From NCBI GenBank assembly GCA_964514055.1, contig CAZEPB010000008.1, positions 7,479-71,478 on the forward strand: 64,000 bases of DNA, read 5' to 3'. How positions within the stretch are numbered: the first letter of the stretch is position 1; every line of letters begins with the position of its first letter. The stretch comes from SG8-32-3 sp964514055. Lineage in GTDB: Archaea > Thermoproteota > Bathyarchaeia > Bathyarchaeales > Bathycorpusculaceae. The notes below the pieces were generated by a model. That model searched no databases, was not told the origin of the DNA, and was given only the letters and a program-made list of their open reading frames with translations. This document shows positions 7,477-15,447 of this stretch, piece after piece. The position numbers and the translations under genes were made by a program.

Positions 7477-8370
7477 ATGGATGAATTAGATGTATCCGTA
7501 GAATCAATAGGCGGCGAAGAATACACTTTAACAGTGGACTCAACGCCCCAAGGCGTACTATTTTCCATCAGCGAATTACAAACAACAACCCCATTTACGC
7601 AACTGTTAGTCAAAGGCAGCTACACCATTAAGATGCCTGACTCAACTTATGACGGTAAACCTTTTAAAAGTTGGGAAGATGGTTCAACAAACTCAACGCG
7701 CACCATTAATCTTACTTCGGACATGAACTTGAAAGCAACATACGAGGGAGCTGTTGAGGAAGAGGAAGAGGAAGCGGTCAAGCATACTTTAACTGTTGAG
7801 TCGGACCCGTCAAACCAGCTTTTCAGCATTAGCGAGATGCAGTATATAACGCCGTACACGGAAAAGTTAGGCGAAGGCAGCTACACCATTAAGATGCCTG
7901 ACTCAACTTATGACGGTAAACCCTTCGAGACATGGGAAGACGGTTCAACGAATCCAGAACGCACCATCAATCTCACTGCCGACATGACAATTAAAGCGAC
8001 TTACAAGACTCCAGAGGAGGAAGAGGAGGAAGAGGAAGAAGAGGTTACGGCTGAGCATCTTTTGAAGATCGAGTCGGACCCGACAAGCAAGGGGTTCAGC
8101 ATTAACGGCGTAACAGCAACGACGCCGTACTCAAAGACTTTGCAAGAAGGCAGCTACACAATTATAATGCCAAGTGAAAATTTTAAAAGTTGGGAAGATG
8201 GTTCAACAAACTCAACGCGCACCATTAATCTTACTTCGGACATGAACTTGAAAGCAACATACGAAGGCGAAGCCCCTAAATCTCAATGCGAAGAACAATA
8301 CGGTGACTGGGGCTTACTCAATGCGCTGCGCAACTTAATATGTGACCTCCAGGGAATCCCAACCGAGTGA
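7477..8370 (+). CDS. Three-repeat PEGA-like surface or particle protein
   Basis: 297 residues made of three beta domains of about 75 residues. Each holds an LTVDS/LTVES strand, a GSYTIKMP strand, a SWEDGSTN turn and a TINLT-DM-KATY strand, like PEGA or InlB-type repeats. Runs of glutamate (up to 10) separate the domains. The C-terminus has two Cys (QCEEQYGDW, LICDLQG). There is no signal peptide, which favours a particle component over a secreted host protein. The repeats are identical in DNA over 84 and 49 bases, pointing to recent gene conversion or duplication. Confidence 0.7.
   Translation: MDELDVSVESIGGEEYTLTVDSTPQGVLFSISELQTTTPFTQLLVKGSYTIKMPDSTYDGKPFKSWEDGSTNSTRTINLTSDMNLKATYEGAVEEEEEEAVKHTLTVESDPSNQLFSISEMQYITPYTEKLGEGSYTIKMPDSTYDGKPFETWEDGSTNPERTINLTADMTIKATYKTPEEEEEEEEEEVTAEHLLKIESDPTSKGFSINGVTATTPYSKTLQEGSYTIIMPSENFKSWEDGSTNSTRTINLTSDMNLKATYEGEAPKSQCEEQYGDWGLLNALRNLICDLQGIPTE
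7613..8264 (+). repeat. Perfect intragenic DNA repeats in the PEGA-like gene
   Basis: 7662-7745 is identical to 8181-8264 (84 bases), and 7613-7661 is identical to 7874-7922 (49 bases). Since synonymous positions are also identical, the copies were homogenised recently by conversion or duplication. Unequal exchange here would change the number of domains. Confidence 0.85.
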
Positions 8371-8645
8371 AGTCCATGAGCAAACAACAGAAACCAATGG
8401 ACTTCTTTGAGGGGTTAGCGCATCTTTTCCGTTTTGACACGATGAGCGCGAACTGGCGAAATATCATACGGTCTTTCGATCCTGTTACCGCTGGAATACT
8501 GTTAGCAGCTGCGCCAGTGATAGCGCCTATAATTGCACAACAGCTAAAAGAACTCGGGGTTATTACAGAGCCAAAAGAAGCCGAGACAATAATCAAAACG
8601 AGTCTAGAAACGGCTGGCACAGCAACTATGCTTATTCCTGCTTGA
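8367..8645 (+). CDS. Small protein with one hydrophobic helix
   Basis: 92 residues from GTG 8367 (overlapping the upstream TGA) or 89 from ATG 8376. An amphipathic N-terminus is followed by a hydrophobic helix near residues 46-65 (AGILLAAAPVIAPIIAQQL) and a helical tail. It is the last gene of the first virion-like module. Small helical proteins of this type occur as membrane or coat components in archaeal viruses, but this assignment is a guess. Confidence 0.6.
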   Translation: MKSMSKQQKPMDFFEGLAHLFRFDTMSANWRNIIRSFDPVTAGILLAAAPVIAPIIAQQLKELGVITEPKEAETIIKTSLETAGTATMLIPA

Positions 8646-8668
8646 ATAAGGTGGCTTCCTATTTTTTA

Positions 8669-8703
8669 TTTATGCATAAACTGTTAATTTATTTGTTAGA
8701 AGC
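8669..8703 (+). promoter_or_regulatory. Promoter-like repeat, copy 2
   Basis: 35 bases differing at two positions from 4518-4552. It lies 65 bases before the ATG of the glycosyltransferase at 8734, the same distance as copy 1 to its gene. This argues for one promoter class switching on both the particle genes and the glycan cassette. Confidence 0.6.
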
Positions 8704-8733
8704 CTCTATTTTTTTTCTGAACGGTGGATCTTA

Positions 8734-9411
8734 ATGGCTTCTTGGGAAAGAACCACGACTCAACAAGCAGAATTAGCTATCCTTACACCTGTAGGTGGCT
8801 TCGTTCAGTTCCTATCGGCTTTACTGGTAAAAAACCTCCAGATACCTCTTCCTTATGTCTGGCACTGCACAAGCGGGTATCCTATAGACGTCTCACGCGA
8901 CCACTTAGTAAAAAAAGCTTTGGAGGAAAAGGTAAACTTTGTGTTCTTTTTGGATACAGACGTTCTTCCGCACCCTCAAACTCTCGTGCGCCTTTTAGCT
9001 AGTAACTTGCCCATTATTTCTGGTCTATACTGGACCAAGGCAAAACTACCCTGTGCCTACAAATTTACGAAAGACCCAAACCATGCAGGAGGCTTTGACC
9101 CAAACCATGTGGAATCTATGGACCCCGCAACTTTTAGCCCAAGACCGATGGAAGTAGATGCTGTAGGTGCTGGCTGCTTGCTTATAGACGCTAGAGTTTT
9201 CAATATTATTCCGGAGCCCTGGTTTCAATGGAACATGCTTCCTTGGGTTCCGCAAGAGGAATCAGCTGGGCATTCGGAAGACATTAACTTTTGTCTCAAG
9301 GCTAAACAATATGGTTTTCCAATTTATTTAGACGCTGGGGCACGCTGTAAACATTTACTTGAAGGTTCTTACTGCCTCGACGAGGAAGGAAAATTCCTAG
9401 CGGTCTTATAA
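8734..9411 (+). CDS. Glycosyltransferase, GT-A fold
   Basis: 225 residues. The sequence shows a GT-A pattern: a strand leading into FFLDTDVLPH (Asp74 and Asp76 as metal/nucleotide-sugar DxD motif), then GAGCLLIDARVF, and SEDINFCLKAKQYGFPIYLD as the acceptor-side acidic motif. This layout is common in glycosyltransferases carried by phages and in GT2-like enzymes. It would transfer a sugar from a nucleotide sugar to an unknown acceptor in the cytoplasm. The first gene of the glycan cassette; the SDR gene follows after 1 base. Confidence 0.75.
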   Translation: MASWERTTTQQAELAILTPVGGFVQFLSALLVKNLQIPLPYVWHCTSGYPIDVSRDHLVKKALEEKVNFVFFLDTDVLPHPQTLVRLLASNLPIISGLYWTKAKLPCAYKFTKDPNHAGGFDPNHVESMDPATFSPRPMEVDAVGAGCLLIDARVFNIIPEPWFQWNMLPWVPQEESAGHSEDINFCLKAKQYGFPIYLDAGARCKHLLEGSYCLDEEGKFLAVL

Positions 9412-9412
9412 A

Positions 9413-10351
9413 ATGATTAAACGTGTTTTAGTCACGGGTGCAGCAGGTTTTATCGGCAGTCATTTAATACGTGCGCTCGTGCAAAAAGGCTACGCGGTTA
9501 CAGGACTCGACGTTCAGAAAGGAGCGTTAGAAAAGTATGGGGAGGAAGTAACCGAAATTAACGTGGACATCAGCGACAACGCAGATATGGACTCGCTTGG
9601 AAAGAACCTTGAACTTGACGCAGTTATCCATTTGGCAGCCTTAGCAACTCCGAGAATCGCGGAAAGGATGCCAGAAACAACATTTAAAATGAACGTTTAC
9701 GGCACGTACAACGTCCTTAAACTGGCGAAACAGGCTGGAGCCAAAAAAGTGGTTTTTGCTTCCACCGCCCACGTGTACGGCATCAGCCCTAAGTACATGC
9801 CAACAGACGAGAAACACCCGTTAGCGTTGGGTAACACTTACACGAGCAGCAAAATCTTAGGCGAACAAATTTGCAACCTCTTCTATGAGAACCACAACAT
9901 TTCTTACGTTGCCCTGCGAATGTTCAACGGTTACGGGCCTAAACAGAGCCTGGACTACTTTATTCCTGCCATGATAAAGCAGGCGATGGAAGGGAAAATA
10001 ACACTGCGTGGAAGACATATCACAAAAGACTTCATCTACGTGGGTGATATGGTCAATGCGATGCTAACTGCTGTGGAGTCGGATTATGTTGGACCCTTGA
10101 ATGTGGGAACAGGCATTGAAACTACGCTGGAAACAGTGGCAAGCTTTATAGCTAAAAACTTGGGCGCTGAGCTGGGCTTTGCCGAAACAGAGGATAGAGG
10201 ACCCACGCACATGCGATGTGACCCTACGCGAATAAAGAATCTCGGATGGCTACCTGAAACCATGTTAGAAGACGGTTTATCCAAAACGATAGAGCATTTT
10301 AAGCCTTTGTTCTTCTCCAGTTTGCTATCATCTCACGATGAACAAAAATAA
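9413..10351 (+). CDS. NAD-dependent nucleotide-sugar epimerase/reductase (extended SDR)
   Basis: 312 residues, the normal length of the family. The N-terminus has the Rossmann motif VLVTGAAGFIGSHL, then STAHVYG and the catalytic YTSSK (Tyr-x3-Lys), and a C-terminal sugar-binding part (NVGTG, DPTRIKNLGWLPE). The STAHVYG motif lacks the Asp-Glu pair of 4,6-dehydratases, so an epimerase or reductase acting on a nucleotide sugar is more likely. Its last 53 bases overlap the end of the convergent Nudix gene. Confidence 0.85.
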   Translation: MIKRVLVTGAAGFIGSHLIRALVQKGYAVTGLDVQKGALEKYGEEVTEINVDISDNADMDSLGKNLELDAVIHLAALATPRIAERMPETTFKMNVYGTYNVLKLAKQAGAKKVVFASTAHVYGISPKYMPTDEKHPLALGNTYTSSKILGEQICNLFYENHNISYVALRMFNGYGPKQSLDYFIPAMIKQAMEGKITLRGRHITKDFIYVGDMVNAMLTAVESDYVGPLNVGTGIETTLETVASFIAKNLGAELGFAETEDRGPTHMRCDPTRIKNLGWLPETMLEDGLSKTIEHFKPLFFSSLLSSHDEQK

Positions 10352-10739
10352 GGCTTTCGGGGGGGTCTTTTCTCCACTCTACCTTGCTGAAGTCTTTGCC
10401 TAGACCATGCGTTCCTTTGGCGCCGTAAGCTACGTAGCTTATGCAGATGTCAGATCTAGGGCGGTAGTTTGATGAGTAAACCCCGTTTAACACAAGTTTC
10501 TCGTAAGATATGCCGTATTCTTGTGCCTGCCGCAGTGCCGTTTCTTCAGGGTCTTCGCCTTTGAGTATTCTTCCGCCTGGCAGCATCCAAGTGTTTACAC
10601 ATGGGGGAATTCTTCGAATGCCATAAAGAACCTCGCCTTTGTCGTTAACGAAAATTAAGTCTACGCAGGGAATAGGCATAATTTGAACCATAAGGTTCCA
10701 CAGTTTTTCAGGCAAATACCTGTTTGGTGAAATGGTCAT
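10299..10739 (-). CDS. Nudix hydrolase, GDP-mannose mannosyl hydrolase-like
   Basis: 146 residues. The segment DLIFVNDKGEVLYGIRR followed by WMLPGGRILKGEDPEE resembles the GDP-mannose mannosyl hydrolase branch of Nudix proteins. In the Nudix box the usual REUxEE is RQAQEY, lacking two of the glutamates, as is known for that branch. Enzymes of this group hydrolyse GDP-sugars to GDP and free sugar and often sit in GDP-deoxysugar gene clusters. It is the last gene of the minus-strand sugar operon, which suggests GDP-linked intermediates. It converges with the SDR gene. Confidence 0.75.
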   Translation of the reverse strand: MTISPNRYLPEKLWNLMVQIMPIPCVDLIFVNDKGEVLYGIRRIPPCVNTWMLPGGRILKGEDPEETALRQAQEYGISYEKLVLNGVYSSNYRPRSDICISYVAYGAKGTHGLGKDFSKVEWRKDPPESLIFVHREMIANWRRTKA

Positions 10740-10871
10740 TTAATTCCTCCTGTGTTCTTTTATCCATTTAATCCAATAATCAGGGTATTTTTTCATGCTC
10801 CAATCGGCAAGCAATCCGCCAAGACCTACTCCAACGCAAATACCAAAAATAAAATACGGTAATTCGATCAT
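10740..10871 (-). CDS. 43-aa single-pass membrane protein
   Basis: ATG at 10871 overlaps the TGA of the upstream SDR gene (ATGA), and the stop directly precedes the Nudix ATG. The protein starts MIELPYFIFGICVGVGLGGL, a membrane helix, followed by a basic tail with several Trp/Tyr residues. The tail end codes AGGAGG, the ribosome-binding site of the Nudix gene. It may anchor or organise the glycan enzymes, but no function is known. Confidence 0.6.
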   Translation of the reverse strand: MIELPYFIFGICVGVGLGGLLADWSMKKYPDYWIKWIKEHRRN

Positions 10872-11842
10872 TCCGTCTGCTTCCTGTACCATTCTATCGT
10901 GTCTGCTATGCCATCTTCTAGCTTAACTTTGGGTTTGTAGCCGAGAACCATTCTTGCCTTAGCAATGTCGACCATTCTCACAGGGAGAGCTGAGGGTTTG
11001 GTTTCGTCTAGCTCTATCTTCGCCTTCGAGCCTAAAGCCTTTAAAATGATCTGTGCCAGCTCATAAGTCGTAACAGGATGCCCCGAAGCGATGTTTACGG
11101 GGTCAGCGTGCGGAAGGGTCATAACCGTTAGAAGCAAGCCACGTGCGATATCGCTAGCGTGTACAAAGTCTCTAACGTCTCTTCCGTTTCCCCACAGCAC
11201 GAAGCGCTTTTTCTCTCGTAAAGCCCTGCTAATAAGAGCAGGCAGCACGTGTGATGTTCGTTCATCAAAATTATCAAATCTACCGTAAGCCCCGCTTGGT
11301 CTGACGATACCAATTTTCAACCCAACTGTATTAAAGTAAAACTCGCAAAGTTTCTCTAAGAACCGTTTTACCCAGCCGATACCGAAATATAACCTGTAGG
11401 GAGCAACGCCGAAGTTTAGGTCCCCTTCTCTAACGGGCGTTTCTGACGGAGAATAAACAACGGTACTGCTGATATGCCCGACTCTGTCAACTTTTTCCCT
11501 GTAACACGCTTCTACCACGTTGGTCCATAAAACCGCGTTAGGTCCAACAAATGCGGTCGGGTCGTTTGCAGCTAACCCAGCGCCTCCCGTGACTCCTGCA
11601 CAGTTCATGACAATTTGGGCGTCTCGCACAGCCTCCCTAGCTTCCGTAAGGTCCAACAGGTTAAATGGTCCTGCTAGGAAGTCCGCCATGTACGTGTAGT
11701 CTGTTGGGGGTCTATTGTTATACACGGCTTTCACTTCTGCGCCAAGCTTACTCAGCTCTGCCACCATGTAAGAGCCTATCATACCCGTGGCGCCAAGCAC
11801 GGTCACACGTTTGCCGTGATAAAACTCTTTCAATTCAGTCAT
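10868..11842 (-). CDS. NAD-dependent sugar epimerase/reductase (extended SDR)
   Basis: 324 residues. Motifs are VTVLGATGMIGSYM (NAD binding), the SSTVVYS strand, YFGIGWVK with Tyr-x6-Lys spacing rather than the usual Tyr-x3-Lys, and RPSGAYGRFDNFDERT. Resemblance is to GDP-fucose-synthase/epimerase-like SDRs. In a deoxysugar pathway it would epimerise or reduce the keto sugar made by the dehydratase nearby. It is coupled to its neighbours by 4- to 8-base overlaps within the minus-strand operon. The atypical Tyr/Lys spacing is worth checking. Confidence 0.8.
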   Translation of the reverse strand: MTELKEFYHGKRVTVLGATGMIGSYMVAELSKLGAEVKAVYNNRPPTDYTYMADFLAGPFNLLDLTEAREAVRDAQIVMNCAGVTGGAGLAANDPTAFVGPNAVLWTNVVEACYREKVDRVGHISSTVVYSPSETPVREGDLNFGVAPYRLYFGIGWVKRFLEKLCEFYFNTVGLKIGIVRPSGAYGRFDNFDERTSHVLPALISRALREKKRFVLWGNGRDVRDFVHASDIARGLLLTVMTLPHADPVNIASGHPVTTYELAQIILKALGSKAKIELDETKPSALPVRMVDIAKARMVLGYKPKVKLEDGIADTIEWYRKQTE

Positions 11843-12002
11843 TTACACTCGCCATTTCAAGATTATTCTGCCTGTCAAGGCATTTTAACATATTTGTGCA
11901 AAATTTTGTATAAGCCTTGCTATAGCAATCCTTAACCGCTTCAAGTACTAACTCAGGGTCAGTCACAATCGCAAAAGCTAAATCATCTTCACGTTTTCCC
12001 AT
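11835..12002 (-). CDS. 55-aa hypothetical protein in sugar operon
   Basis: ATG at 12002 follows directly after the stop of the TPP-enzyme alpha subunit (stop at 12003-12005), and the end overlaps the next gene by 8 bases. The protein starts MGKREDDLAFAIVTDPEL, is mainly helical and has three cysteines. Coupling on both sides makes it a real gene of the operon. No family is recognised. Confidence 0.6.
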   Translation of the reverse strand: MGKREDDLAFAIVTDPELVLEAVKDCYSKAYTKFCTNMLKCLDRQNNLEMASVND

Positions 12003-12920
12003 TTACGTTTTCTCCCAATTTGCTTCTGGCCAGGGGTCTTTTTTAACCCTTGACAATACTTCGTTTACTTCATTTTCTATTTGGATCCAAATAGAGTTTT
12101 TGCTTTCATCGCTTAGTTGCAGCCGCTTTTCGGAAACAAGCAGGGGGTCCCTCTTCGCCAACTCCGCTAGTTCCTCTTGGCTTCGGGCGTCTCTTTGCCC
12201 CTGTTTATGCCAGCATAACCGCGTAGTTTCCATGTCCATAAAAACGGGTTTGCCTGTGCGGACCCGCTGTAAACAAAGCGTAGTACAATTGTAGACTTCT
12301 TTTATGTTGTTGCCGTTAATGGTTACAGCGTTGATGTCGTAAGCTGCCATCCTCTCCGCCACCGTCTCCGTAGGTAAGTAGTATTCTTTTCTGATGTTGC
12401 CTGCAAGTCCGTTGTCTTCGCAGACAAGCAGCAGCGGAACTTTCTTGATTTTAGCAATGTTCAAGGCTTCGTGTACTTGTCCGTTGCTTGTTGAAGCGTC
12501 GCCGAAGAACACCGCTACAACATCATGGGTCTTTCTGTAATACCGCAGCGCGTAGGCTAATCCCGTAGCCACAGGAACGCACGTGCCGACAAGTTGAAAA
12601 CTAAACATGTGCCTGATTTCTGGATTATTAATGTGCATTTCTCCAGCTAACCCGCCGTTGACGCCTGTAGCTTTGCCTAATACCTCAGCTATCAAGGGGT
12701 AAAGTGCAGCACCCTTAGCGATTTCATGCGCGATAGTGCGATGATGAGTTACGATGTAGTCTGTTTCTTTGAGGGCAGCACAGACACCCACGCTTATGGC
12801 TTCTTGCCCCTTACTAAAGTGCAGGTCCGCAGCCTCGCCTTTGAGGCAGAGTTCTTGAAGCTTGTTCTCTACTATGCGGACCGTAACCATTCGCTTATAA
12901 AGAGTCAATTCGTCAATCAT
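12003..12920 (-). CDS. Thiamine-diphosphate enzyme, E1 alpha-like subunit
   Basis: 305 residues related to the alpha subunit of pyruvate/2-oxoacid dehydrogenase E1. Visible are HFSKGQEAISVG near the start, HHRTIAHEIAKG, the long Gly-rich GGLAGEMHI segment and the ThDP/Mg motif GDASTSNG ... CEDN (GDA in place of GDG). The beta-like subunit is encoded two small genes upstream in the same operon, so the two form one ThDP enzyme. No E2 or E3 genes are nearby. Within a sugar operon, such a pair may add a two-carbon acetyl unit from pyruvate to a keto sugar, as proposed for branched sugars of some antibiotics. That role is inference. Confidence 0.8.
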   Translation of the reverse strand: MIDELTLYKRMVTVRIVENKLQELCLKGEAADLHFSKGQEAISVGVCAALKETDYIVTHHRTIAHEIAKGAALYPLIAEVLGKATGVNGGLAGEMHINNPEIRHMFSFQLVGTCVPVATGLAYALRYYRKTHDVVAVFFGDASTSNGQVHEALNIAKIKKVPLLLVCEDNGLAGNIRKEYYLPTETVAERMAAYDINAVTINGNNIKEVYNCTTLCLQRVRTGKPVFMDMETTRLCWHKQGQRDARSQEELAELAKRDPLLVSEKRLQLSDESKNSIWIQIENEVNEVLSRVKKDPWPEANWEKT

Positions 12921-12921
12921 C

Positions 12922-13119
12922 TTATGTCGCCTCTTTTATTTGCTTTGATAACAATTGAATTGCTATCTCCATTATTCCTTTTTTTTCAAAGGCTTTTTCG
13001 GGCTGCTCGGGTAAAATGTCTTTTGGCAAAATCTTTAATCCTCTCTTAACAAGTTGTTTTCTTATTTCAAGGATTTCATTGTAACACTTGCGGTCTATTT
13101 TGACACCTGAATACGCCAT
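12922..13119 (-). CDS. 65-aa hypothetical protein between the two TPP subunits
   Basis: ATG 13119 with a GGGAGG ribosome-binding site upstream; the end lies one base before the alpha-subunit ATG. The protein is helical and basic in the middle (ILEIRKQLVKRGLKILPKD). A longer reading of the frame into the zinc-finger gene is unlikely because of the strong start signal. Possibly an accessory part of the two-subunit enzyme, judging only by position. Confidence 0.6.
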   Translation of the reverse strand: MAYSGVKIDRKCYNEILEIRKQLVKRGLKILPKDILPEQPEKAFEKKGIMEIAIQLLSKQIKEAT

Positions 13120-13123
13120 TCTC

Positions 13124-13342
13124 TTAATTCTCCCTCCCTGATAACTCCGCGAGTCTAGCATCAACCACTTTACGCCCAGCCAAGCTACGCAAAGCAGCGA
13201 GAGTAATAGCCTTATTTTCAAAGTAAATTATGGCGTCAGTTTTTGATGTTTTTTTCTGACAAACAGGACAGGTGTCTTGACCAAGCAACCAATAGAAGCC
13301 ATGATCATACTTTTCCCAATAAGCGTCAAGATGTTTCTGCAT
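13124..13342 (-). CDS. Small zinc-knuckle protein in sugar operon
   Basis: 72 residues. One CPVC pair at residues 25-28 is the only metal-type motif; a helix (NKAITLAALRSLAGRKVVDARLAEL) follows. Genes on both sides lie within 5 bases. Together with the 65-aa protein it separates the beta and alpha subunits of the TPP enzyme. Function unknown. Confidence 0.6.
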   Translation of the reverse strand: MQKHLDAYWEKYDHGFYWLLGQDTCPVCQKKTSKTDAIIYFENKAITLAALRSLAGRKVVDARLAELSGREN

Positions 13343-13345
13343 AAT

Positions 13346-14341
13346 TTACCCTCCTAACTTCAATGTTTCTCTATCCAGCTCCTTCAAAACTTCAAGTATC
13401 TTTTTCTCGGAGGGTAGCATGTACTCGTGAAGGCCGCTGCTTGCGGGAATAGTTGTTCTAGGTGCGCCCAAGCGCCTAACAGGGTGGCGCAAAACTTCAT
13501 AGCATCTTTCGCTTATCTGAGCTGCTATTTCAGCGCCTACCCCCGCATACTGCACGTCAGGCTCAACTATGAGAAGGGCGCCCGTGTTCTGTACTGAGCG
13601 TTCAATTAGGTCGTAGTCCACAGGGTAGAGGCTTCTTAAATCTATGAGTTCGTAGGTCAATTTTTCTCTTTCAAACAGCATTTCTAGAATCCTTTCGGTG
13701 AGTGCGTATGAAACAACCGTAACTCCGCATCCTACTCGTGCGGTTCGTGCTTTGCCTAATGAGTCATGCAGCGGCAGCTGTAGCCATTTATCTTGTAAGT
13801 GCTCGGGCATTGTTTTATCTGATATCATGCGGTCCTCAAAGAACAGGGTTGCCGCTTTGGTCCTTAAGGCTGCCTCCATAAGCCCACGTGCATCCACAGC
13901 GTTAGAGGGAACAACCACGTTCAAACCTGGTATATGCGTGAAGAGGCTTTCGGGTCGTTGTCCTGTTGTCGGACCGCCAGTAAAGAATTCTGCGCGTATG
14001 ATGATGGTTTTAGGTTCGGAGATAAAGTTTACTTTGGCTGCCGTGTTACAAATGCTGTCCATTGTTCTATATAGAAAGTCGGCAGTGATAACATCAACTA
14101 TAGGTTTAACGCCGCCAAGCGCCATACCTACCGCAAAGTTCGTGTTGCCATCCTCGCTTATGGGAAGTGTGATAAAGCGCTCAGGGAAATCTCTCTCTAT
14201 ATCAGGCGAATCAAAATGAATCTTCATACAACTTCCTTCACCCATAATATAGATTGAGGGGTCTTCTTTCATTCTGTAGTATATAGCGCGGTATATTCCG
14301 TCGCGGATCAGTCGATTTCTAACCCAGGGGTTCTTACTCAT
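13346..14341 (-). CDS. Thiamine-diphosphate enzyme, E1 beta-like subunit
   Basis: 331 residues from ATG 14341, chosen because AAGGAG lies 8 bases upstream; an in-frame ATG at 14365 overlaps the upstream gene. The sequence matches the E1 beta/transketolase layout: an N-terminal pyrimidine-binding domain with YIMGEGSC and PISEDGNTNFAVGMALGG, the central EFFTGGPTTGQRPESLFTHIPGL, and a C-terminal domain with VGCGVTVVSYA, IDLRSLYPVD and EPDVQYAGVGAEIAAQI. It would pair with the alpha-like subunit at 12003. See that entry for the proposed role. Confidence 0.85.
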   Translation of the reverse strand: MSKNPWVRNRLIRDGIYRAIYYRMKEDPSIYIMGEGSCMKIHFDSPDIERDFPERFITLPISEDGNTNFAVGMALGGVKPIVDVITADFLYRTMDSICNTAAKVNFISEPKTIIIRAEFFTGGPTTGQRPESLFTHIPGLNVVVPSNAVDARGLMEAALRTKAATLFFEDRMISDKTMPEHLQDKWLQLPLHDSLGKARTARVGCGVTVVSYALTERILEMLFEREKLTYELIDLRSLYPVDYDLIERSVQNTGALLIVEPDVQYAGVGAEIAAQISERCYEVLRHPVRRLGAPRTTIPASSGLHEYMLPSEKKILEVLKELDRETLKLGG

Positions 14342-14354
14342 TTTTTTTCGCTCC

Positions 14355-15446
14355 TTATTTTTCAACGTTTTTCTTCACGTTTTCTATTATGTACTCTACT
14401 TCTTGGTCGCTTAAGTTTTGGTGTGCAGGCAAAAACAAGGTGTTCTTTGAGGCGCAAGCTGCGTTAGGCGCGTTTTTTCCTCTTGACGGGTACATGCCTC
14501 TTGTTTCTATACCCGCTTTCTCCAGCCTTATTATAACCTCTTGCGGGTTCTTTGTATGTATCGGGTAAGCAAGAGGGCAGATGTACTCGCCGGGGTCTTC
14601 ACGTAGCATTCCACATTGCAAGCTTTCATTGTATGCACGGAGAATTTCATGCCTGCGCCTTACGATCTCGTTTATTTTCGTCATTTTAAGGCAGCCCAGC
14701 AAACCCTGTATCTCCATAGGCTTCACATTGTAGCCTGGATAGTCATAGGTTGCCCAGCGGATTTCGCCCTTGTATTGCTTTCTTCTTTCACAAACGCCCT
14801 GCGACTTAAGAGTGCATACTTGGCAAGTGCAGACTCTTGAATTGTCTCTTAATGCCCTGCAAATCTCCGACAGTTCCTTATCGTTTGTAACTATCATGCC
14901 CCCCTCAATCGTGCAAACTTGATGAGCAGGGAAAAAAGAATAAACAGCAATATCCCCAAGCGCCCCTGCCTTCTTACCTTTTAATTCGCTTCCCATAGCT
15001 TGAGCTGCATCCTCAACGATTACGGCGTCCTCAAGTTCCTCTAAACCTTGCACGGGTTTACCGAACAAGTGTACAGGCAAAAAAACGCCGCTGCGTTGAC
15101 ATCTGCTTAGGTCCATATTCAACGAATTCGCCTGGATATCCGTAAAAACAGGATTCATCCCGTTAACTAAGATGGCGTTATGCGTAGCCATGTACGTGAG
15201 GCTTGTAGTTATAACGTCGGCAGAAACAGATTTATATTTGATTTTCACCGCTTGGAGCGCTAGCATGAGCGCGCTTGTGCCGCTGTTTACCATAATGCCG
15301 TATTTAACGCCAGTCCACTTAGCGCATTCTCTTTCAAATTGAAGAACGTATTTTCCAAGAGTTAACTTTGGGTCAGGTTCACTAACTAACCTTGTTACGG
15401 CGTCTCTTTCAGCGGGTCCCCAGTCTAATGTGCCAATTCTAATCAA
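14355..15446 (-). CDS. PLP/PMP- and Fe-S-dependent sugar 3-dehydratase (E1/RfbH-like)
   Basis: 363 residues from TTG 15446, preceded by GAGAGG at 8 bases. It belongs to the DegT/DnrJ/EryC1 fold: SGTSALMLAL, the cofactor-binding VEDAAQAMG (Asp147), and YSFFPAHQ before EGGM. In aminotransferases the last helix carries the Schiff-base Lys; here His175 stands at that place, as in the 3-dehydratases ColD and E1. The cysteines CTCQVC...C (206, 208, 211, 219) lie where E1/RfbH-type enzymes bind a 2Fe-2S cluster. So it probably removes the C3 hydroxyl of a 4-keto-6-deoxy nucleotide sugar. No 4,6-dehydratase with the Asp-Glu pair is in the window; the host may supply the substrate. Confidence 0.8.
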   Translation of the reverse strand: MIRIGTLDWGPAERDAVTRLVSEPDPKLTLGKYVLQFERECAKWTGVKYGIMVNSGTSALMLALQAVKIKYKSVSADVITTSLTYMATHNAILVNGMNPVFTDIQANSLNMDLSRCQRSGVFLPVHLFGKPVQGLEELEDAVIVEDAAQAMGSELKGKKAGALGDIAVYSFFPAHQVCTIEGGMIVTNDKELSEICRALRDNSRVCTCQVCTLKSQGVCERRKQYKGEIRWATYDYPGYNVKPMEIQGLLGCLKMTKINEIVRRRHEILRAYNESLQCGMLREDPGEYICPLAYPIHTKNPQEVIIRLEKAGIETRGMYPSRGKNAPNAACASKNTLFLPAHQNLSDQEVEYIIENVKKNVEK

Positions 15447-15447
15447 G

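Noticed and set aside
12003..14341. Reading the ThDP pair as an ordinary pyruvate or acetoin dehydrogenase for energy metabolism
   Set aside because: No E2 or E3 gene is near, and the pair is embedded in a glycan operon; it cannot be excluded, but the sugar role fits the context better.
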